From contig LSRX01000784.1 of NCBI GenBank assembly GCA_001939145.1, forward strand, positions 221,848-285,847: a stretch of 64,000 nt of DNA. Reading direction: 5' to 3'. The stretch's first letter is position 1, and each line of letters begins with the position of its first letter. Under the pieces are notes generated by a model. It was not told the DNA's origin. It was given only the letters and a program-made list of their open reading frames with translations, and ran no database searches. Positions 59,702-64,000 of the stretch are shown here, one piece after another. The position numbers were made by a program, and so were the translations under genes. This stretch comes from Symbiodinium microadriaticum (Eukaryota > Sar > Dinophyceae > Suessiales > Symbiodiniaceae).

Positions 59702-60394
59702 GGAGCCTTGATTTAGAGCCCTCAGGTTAGATCTTGTTGGAAGCCGAATGGAATGACTCCTGTCTTGGCTTCCCTGTCCTATGCTGTTCTGCCTCCACTG
59801 CTGGCTATTGCTGGCCAAGCTACCAACTGACCTTTACATTTGTGGATTCTAACACGAATGTGTTTTTAACCACTATGCTGGTGCCACCCTGAACCCTAAA
59901 CCCTAAACCGGCGGCTGGTGCACAGAACCTTCCTAAGAAGCGTAGTTTTCCAACTTTGCTTCTCAGAGGGGGCACCGTGACAGCCACCCCGTTGTAAAAT
60001 CGTGTCAGTAGAGTGGATTCTATATCAAACCCTCAACCCTAAACCCTACACCCTAAACTTGGAACTCTTTGAAGACTAAGGGTCTAGGGTTTAGGGTTTA
60101 ACTCAACTTCAAAACCTTGCACCCAGAAGACACGAAGCTCTGAACCCAAAACTATGCATGGTGGTTGTCTACATACATCAAAGTCTTCCGTAGGACTGTG
60201 CTTTCAATGAAAGGAGTTTGGAATCTTCCAGCCCCTTAGAAGCCTTAAAAGAAAGCTTCAATCTACATGCCTAAATCCAAGACCCAAAAAAGGAACCCTT
60301 CAAGGAACCTTTGAACGAAACCTTGAATGAACCCGTGAAGAGTCCCTCCAAGGAACCCTTAAATTAAGGGAGCCATGAAAAAGAACTCTTAGGT
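59702..60394. other. Gene-free stretch
   Basis: Isolated telomere-like units (59892-59910, 60030-60060, 60085-60100) and a run of GGAACCCTT/GAACCTTTGA-like units at 60290-60365. No gene supported. Confidence 0.4.
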
Positions 60395-60505
60395 TCTAAG
60401 GTTTAGAGTTTAGGGTTCAGGGTTTGGGGTTTAGGGTTTAGGTTTTAGGGTTTAGGGTTCAGGGTTTGGGGTTTAGGGTTGAGGGTATTTCGGGTTTAGG
60501 GTTAG
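60395..60505 (+). repeat. TTTAGGG array with internal duplication
   Basis: GTTTAGGGTTCAGGGTTTGG occurs twice (about 60409 and 60452), a 43-bp tandem duplication within the array. Confidence 0.8.
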
Positions 60506-60639
60506 AGGAACCCTGAAAGCAACTCCCCCAAGTCGCCCAGGAAGACGGCGAAGCAGTCCCGCACGCAGATGCTGCCGCGCATCCATTCTGCTCCGGGACT
60601 CACTCAGTTCCGCAGGAGCGCCGCCTTCATTTAATGTAA

Positions 60640-61367
60640 GTATAGGTAAGGTTTAGGGTTTAGAGATTAGGGTTTAGGGGAAAATCTGCATAAGTAATTT
60701 TTTGAACAGACCGATAAAGAACCAAAAACAAGTATCTAAGTAAAGGCAAGTGAGCAAATTGACAGAGACATGAACAAGCAAGTCAACAGTTGAATAAGCA
60801 AGTATATGAGCAGATAGTACATATATCTATGAACAGAACTGCATCTATATTTGCAAACATAATAAACAAAAAATATGCAAAATATATTGCATATAACATA
60901 CACATATTCAACATATGTAATGTGAGTCCCTGTGGAGTTTGCATGTTGGGACGCCAATCAGTTTCACAAAAGACGCATTTTGCGCAGACACCCAAAGACG
61001 AAAAATGGAGTACACTCGGAAGGTGAGTCGCATGGTACTGTACTGGAGTTTGATCCGTCTAATTGGCGGGTGGCAAGCTGGGTTGTTGCATGATGTTAAC
61101 CCTAAACCCTCAACCCTAAACCCTCAGCCCTAAAACCTAAACCCTAAATTAATCTCCCCGAGCAACCAGTTGTCATCACGGAGCAGAGTGAGCATGGGCA
61201 GCTTCGATCAGCAATCACGAGAGCAGGTTTAGTATTCACAGTTTTAGGGCTTTAGGATTTTAGTGGTCTTGCAGGGGGAACCCGTGTTTTTTTGCTGTAT
61301 TTTTTTTTTCATGCTGTCTGTGCGCAAACCCAGGAAGTCAGTGAGTAAGTGAACCCCGGCCTCCGGC
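60640..61367. other. AT-rich and gene-free stretch
   Basis: 60690-60920 is AT-rich, with AAGCAAGT/GAGCAAAT and ATACATATATC-like strings. CCCTAAA units at 61100-61150. Open frames on both strands reflect base composition; none is supported. Confidence 0.4.
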
Positions 61368-61504
61368 GGGGACGACAGCAAAAAAGAAAACATGCCCCAA
61401 CGCAACGACAGCAAAATCAAAAGACACGCCCCTCATTCGGGAGCGTTTTTTTTGTTTTTTGCTGTCGTTGCGGGGATGTGCTTTCTTGTTTTGCTGTCGT
61501 CCCC
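61368..61504. repeat. Fold-back element with about 49-bp arms
   Basis: The left arm (61368-61416, GGGGACGACAGCAAAAAAGA onward) is complementary with a few mismatches to 61455-61504. Each arm contains the string ACGACAGCAAAA twice. No similarity to families A-H. Confidence 0.85.
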
Positions 61505-61534
61505 GGGCGCAGACAACGAGCACAAAGCAACTCT

Positions 61535-61605
61535 TCCGATTTAGGGGCCAGGGTTTAGGGTTTACAGTTTAGGGTTTAGGGCTTTCGGGTTTAGGGTTCA
61601 GGCTT
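61535..61605 (+). repeat. TTTAGGG array
   Basis: About eight units with TTTACAG and TTTCGGG variants. Confidence 0.75.
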
Positions 61606-62000
61606 TGTGCAAGCCAACGGCTTTACAGCGCGCTCGCTTTCTTGCCGGCACTGCAGCTTTGGGCAGCATGTGCCGGCGTTCTTGGTTAGCAGGATTGTGC
61701 AAGAAGTCGTCAATTTGGCGATGTTCGCATGGATGAATTTTGATTCAATGCCTGGCTGCGAATCTGAACAGTACGTCGAGATGTGGTTGCATATAAGCAC
61801 AAGAACGGCGATGCCGTGCTTCGACCCTGAACCCCGAGGCTAACCCTAAACCCTAAACCCCATAAGCCCTAAAGCAAAGCTAGCGTTGAGGAGTTTAGGT
61901 CTCAGGGTTCATGGTTTTTGAGGCAGCCTTTTTGAGTGAGCCCTTGAGCAGAAGAACAAGTCGACGACCGGGAGCCCTCCAATTCCCGATCCGGTCTTTG

Positions 62001-62113
62001 TGTGGTTAGTTCTCTATACCAGGGTCCCTTTTTTTAAGGTCCGTTTTGTAAGGGTGCCGTATGAGTTTGGGGACCTCAGAATCGACCCTAGTTTAGAGAA
62101 CTACCCTTGTGGT
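62001..62113. repeat. Fold-back element, family B
   Basis: Left GTTAGTTCTCTATACCAGGG, right CCCTAGTTTAGAGAACTACC, centre AAGGGTGCCGTATGAGTTTG. Confidence 0.8.
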
Positions 62114-62129
62114 TGGAAGGGCTTGGGGC

Positions 62130-62130
62130 N
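62130..62130. other. Single undetermined base
   Basis: One N within unique sequence. Confidence 1.
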
Positions 62131-62224
62131 ATACTGTTTGGGGCTTAGGGATTTTTTAAGGTGCGATTAAGGGTTTAGGGGCCGGGGTTTACTAGGGGTT
62201 CAGGTCTTGGGGCTGGGGGCTGAG

Positions 62225-62335
62225 TGGGTCTCGAGGGTCTAGGGTTTAGGGTTAAGGATTTGGGGTCTCGAGGGTTTGGGGTTTAGGGTTTAGGGTTAGG
62301 GTTTGGGGTCTCGAGGGTTTAGTTTAGGGGTTAAT
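62225..62335 (+). repeat. TTTAGGG array with GGTCTCGAGGG motif
   Basis: GGGTCTCGAGGGTYT occurs three times (about 62227, 62265, 62307) among TTTAGGG units, giving an irregular tandem of about 40 bp. Confidence 0.75.
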
Positions 62336-62459
62336 GACGGGGTTGAGGGCTAAAAGGATCCTTCATACTTAACGAAGCCCTAAAGAACCCCCATAACACC
62401 CGTTATAGAACCGTTGTAGAAGCCTTAAAGTGATCTCCGCGCAGGACCCAGGAACCCTT

Positions 62460-62590
62460 GTCGGATCCTTATAGACCCCCTAAACACTAAACCCTCAACC
62501 CTAAGCCCTAAACCCCCTAACCACCCCTAAACCCTAAGACCCCTGCGCCCAAAACCCTAAACCCCAAGACCCCTGCGCAGGACCCAGGGC
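62460..62590 (-). repeat. CCCTAAA cluster
   Basis: CCCTAAACCCYAAGACCCCTGCGC occurs twice (about 62530 and 62553). Confidence 0.7.
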
Positions 62591-62664
62591 TTCAGCTGGA
62601 ACCCGCACCTTCCTCCAGACTCGCCGCCGGCCACCGGCTGCCGCCGCCGGCAGGCTTTCGACGA

Positions 62665-62785
62665 TTTAGGGACGAAGGGTCTGGGGTTTAGGATTCGTTT
62701 AGGGTTTAGGGTTTAGGATTCGTTTAGGGTTCAGGGTTTAGGGTTTAGGGTTTAGGTAGGGCTTAGGGTTTGGGGTTTACTAGGA
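62665..62785 (+). repeat. TTTAGGG array
   Basis: About 13 units; TTTAGGATTCGTTTAGGGTT is repeated about 28 bp apart. Confidence 0.8.
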
Positions 62786-62996
62786 CTGAGAGTATTCATC
62801 ATAGTAGTGTTAAATCGTAAGCAGAAGGGTTCTGTTGAATGATCTTGCCAGTTTGTTTTGGAGTATAGAGTTTCGGGTTCAGGAGATCGTGTTTCGAGTT
62901 TCTTTCCAGGGGAGGGGGGGGGGTTGAGTTTGGTGGTTCAGTTATTTTTTGCTTAGGAGTTACATTCAAGGTTTAGGGTATTGGGATTGGAGCTTG

Positions 62997-63117
62997 CTTG
63001 GAGGATCATGGGACTTTCGTAAATAAGGTTATAAGTACCTTTATTAGAGTCAGAAGTAGCTTTAACTATAGTTAACTTTTTTGTAACCCTAGTTGCTGTG
63101 TCCCATGATCCTCTAAG
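62997..63117. repeat. Fold-back element, family A, diverged copy
   Basis: Left CTTGGAGGATCATGGGAC, right GTCCCATGATCCTCTAAG-type end (TCCCATGATCCTCTAAG), centre TTTAACTATAGTTAAC. Same layout as the other copies but with compensating changes in both arms (TTC to ATC, GAA to GAT). Confidence 0.75.
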
Positions 63118-63329
63118 TGAGGGTAGTAGAAAGTTTGAATCCTCTGGCTGAGGATAGACGGGTTTCAGGTTGAGTTTGTACGAGAACTCCTGAGATTCTA
63201 GACTGATTAGGGCTTCAGGGATTTAGGGTTGCCAGGTTTTGGGCTTTAGGTTCGGAGGATTGGGCGTTTTAAGGGGTTTCAGGCGTGCGTGGACTTCGTG
63301 AGTCTACCTTGCCATGCTTGGGGACTATC

Positions 63330-63660
63330 CGAAGCCCTCAACCCTAAACCCTAAGACAGGCGGAGGGAAAAAGGTGCTCAAAAAAACCCTCTCTATATAA
63401 TATAACCACTTCCTGCGCCCTTCGGTCTGTGAAATACTCCCAGAACCAGAAGCCTGAGCCTCCATCCCGCAACCCCAAACCCCAAACCATAAACTGAAAA
63501 CCCCCGAACCCAAAACCACCGAAACCCCCCAACCCCAAGACCCTAATCCTAAACCGAACACCGCAAACCCAGAAGCCTAAGCCGAAGACCGAAACCCTCA
63601 GCCCAGAACCCAAAGCCTTGAACCCTCAACCCTAAACACGAAACCCTTGCGGCATTAGGT
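63330..63660 (-). repeat. Degenerate CCCTAAA/CCCCAAA/CCCGAAC cluster
   Basis: Loosely spaced units. The minus-strand Gly/Phe/Leu-rich open frames over this block are repeat translation. Confidence 0.6.
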
Positions 63661-63699
63661 GTCAGTGTTTAGAGCTGTAGGGTTTCAGGTGGTTGGGCT

Positions 63700-63915
63700 T
63701 TTCAAACCCTAAACCCTAAGCCCTAAACCCTGAAGCCTACGTCCCAAACCCTACACCCTAAAGCCTAGGCCCCAATCCCTAAACCCCGGAGCCTAAGCCC
63801 TAAACCCTGAAGCTTAAACCTAAGCCCTGAAGCCTAAGCCCCAAACCCTACACCCTAAAGCCTAGGCCCCAATCTCTAAACCGCGAAGCCTAAGCCCTAA
63901 ACCCTAAACCTTGAA
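63700..63915 (-). repeat. CCCTAAA/CCTAAGCCC array with a 126-bp duplication
   Basis: The string CCCAAACCCTACACCCTAAA followed by GCCTAGGCCCCAAT occurs at about 63752 and 63840. Variant GAAGCCTAAGCCC units dominate. Confidence 0.75.
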
Positions 63916-64000
63916 GTACAAGTACATGCAGGTTTCACCTTCCTTCGTGGCTACTTGTGGCTAGCCAATAACTGCATGGAGCAAGGAGTCTGGGGATACA

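Noticed and set aside
60736..61026. Membrane-protein-like hydrophobic minus-strand frames
   Set aside because: Hydrophobicity follows from the AT-rich composition; both strands are open.
61607..61843. 78-codon plus-strand frame and 69-codon antisense frame
   Set aside because: Both strands are open, neither has a family feature; left unassigned.
1..64000. tRNA, rRNA, snRNA and dinoflagellate spliced-leader relics
   Set aside because: No cloverleaf, conserved rRNA block or spliced-leader string was recognised by eye; a covariance-model scan would be needed to exclude small RNAs.

Overview
The window looks like nuclear DNA of a dinoflagellate, most likely in or near Symbiodiniaceae. Evidence: Arabidopsis-type telomere heptamers (TTTAGGG / CCCTAAA) are sprinkled through almost all of it, often decayed (TTTCGGG, TTCAGGG, TTTGGGG, CCCTCAA); cellular gene density is very low; there is one huge non-LTR retrotransposon with a cytosine-methyltransferase module, a combination reported from dinoflagellates (and, in a different retrotransposon class, charophytes); and several broken coding stretches resemble dinoflagellate mobile-element proteins. 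The genus is inference. I see no rRNA, tRNA, CRISPR or bacterial-style operon.

Layout. 1-17.35 kb: no intact gene; interstitial telomere-like arrays in both orientations, short fold-back (MITE-like) elements of several families, minisatellites and a few decayed coding fragments (about 2.55-3.47, 4.97-5.22 and 9.55-9.80 kb). 17.35-28.3 kb: the centrepiece, a 10.3-kb non-LTR retrotransposon on the minus strand (17781-28065), bounded on both sides by TTTAGGG arrays in the same orientation. 28.9-30.35 kb: a second, decayed LINE on the plus strand. 30.5-44.9 kb: more telomere-like arrays, an 87-bp near-perfect hairpin (32080-32166), coding-like remnants at 33.4-34.2, 41.2-41.7 and 43.2-43.8 kb, a 43-bp tandem repeat (39.5 kb) and microsatellites. 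44875-45725 is an assembly gap. 45.7-64 kb: the same repeat mosaic, one coding remnant at 47.5 kb and a 0.74-kb CATA/TATG microsatellite that switches strand at about 51.83 kb.

How the retrotransposon is built (5' to 3' on the minus strand): a short leader; the N-terminal half of a C5 cytosine methyltransferase (motifs I-IV); a one-base frame change; a 1409-aa frame holding the rest of the methyltransferase, two Cys-rich probable zinc modules, a long uncharacterised ORF1-type region and a coiled coil; a single in-frame UGA; then a 1723-aa ORF2 with endonuclease, reverse transcriptase, CCHC knuckle and RNase H. The methyltransferase copy looks dead: the catalytic Pro-Cys of motif IV is absent and the domain is split between frames. 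The replication enzymes are otherwise open and keep nearly all expected catalytic residues. With telomere-like repeat on both sides, a telomere-repeat insertion preference is a testable hypothesis.

The rest of the window is dominated by non-autonomous fold-backs: seven copies of one family (A), six of another (B), three each of C and E, and pairs of F, G and H. No transposase was found. Coordinates of repeat arrays are approximate to a few bases; all similarity statements rest on reading by eye and on remembered family motifs, not on searches.
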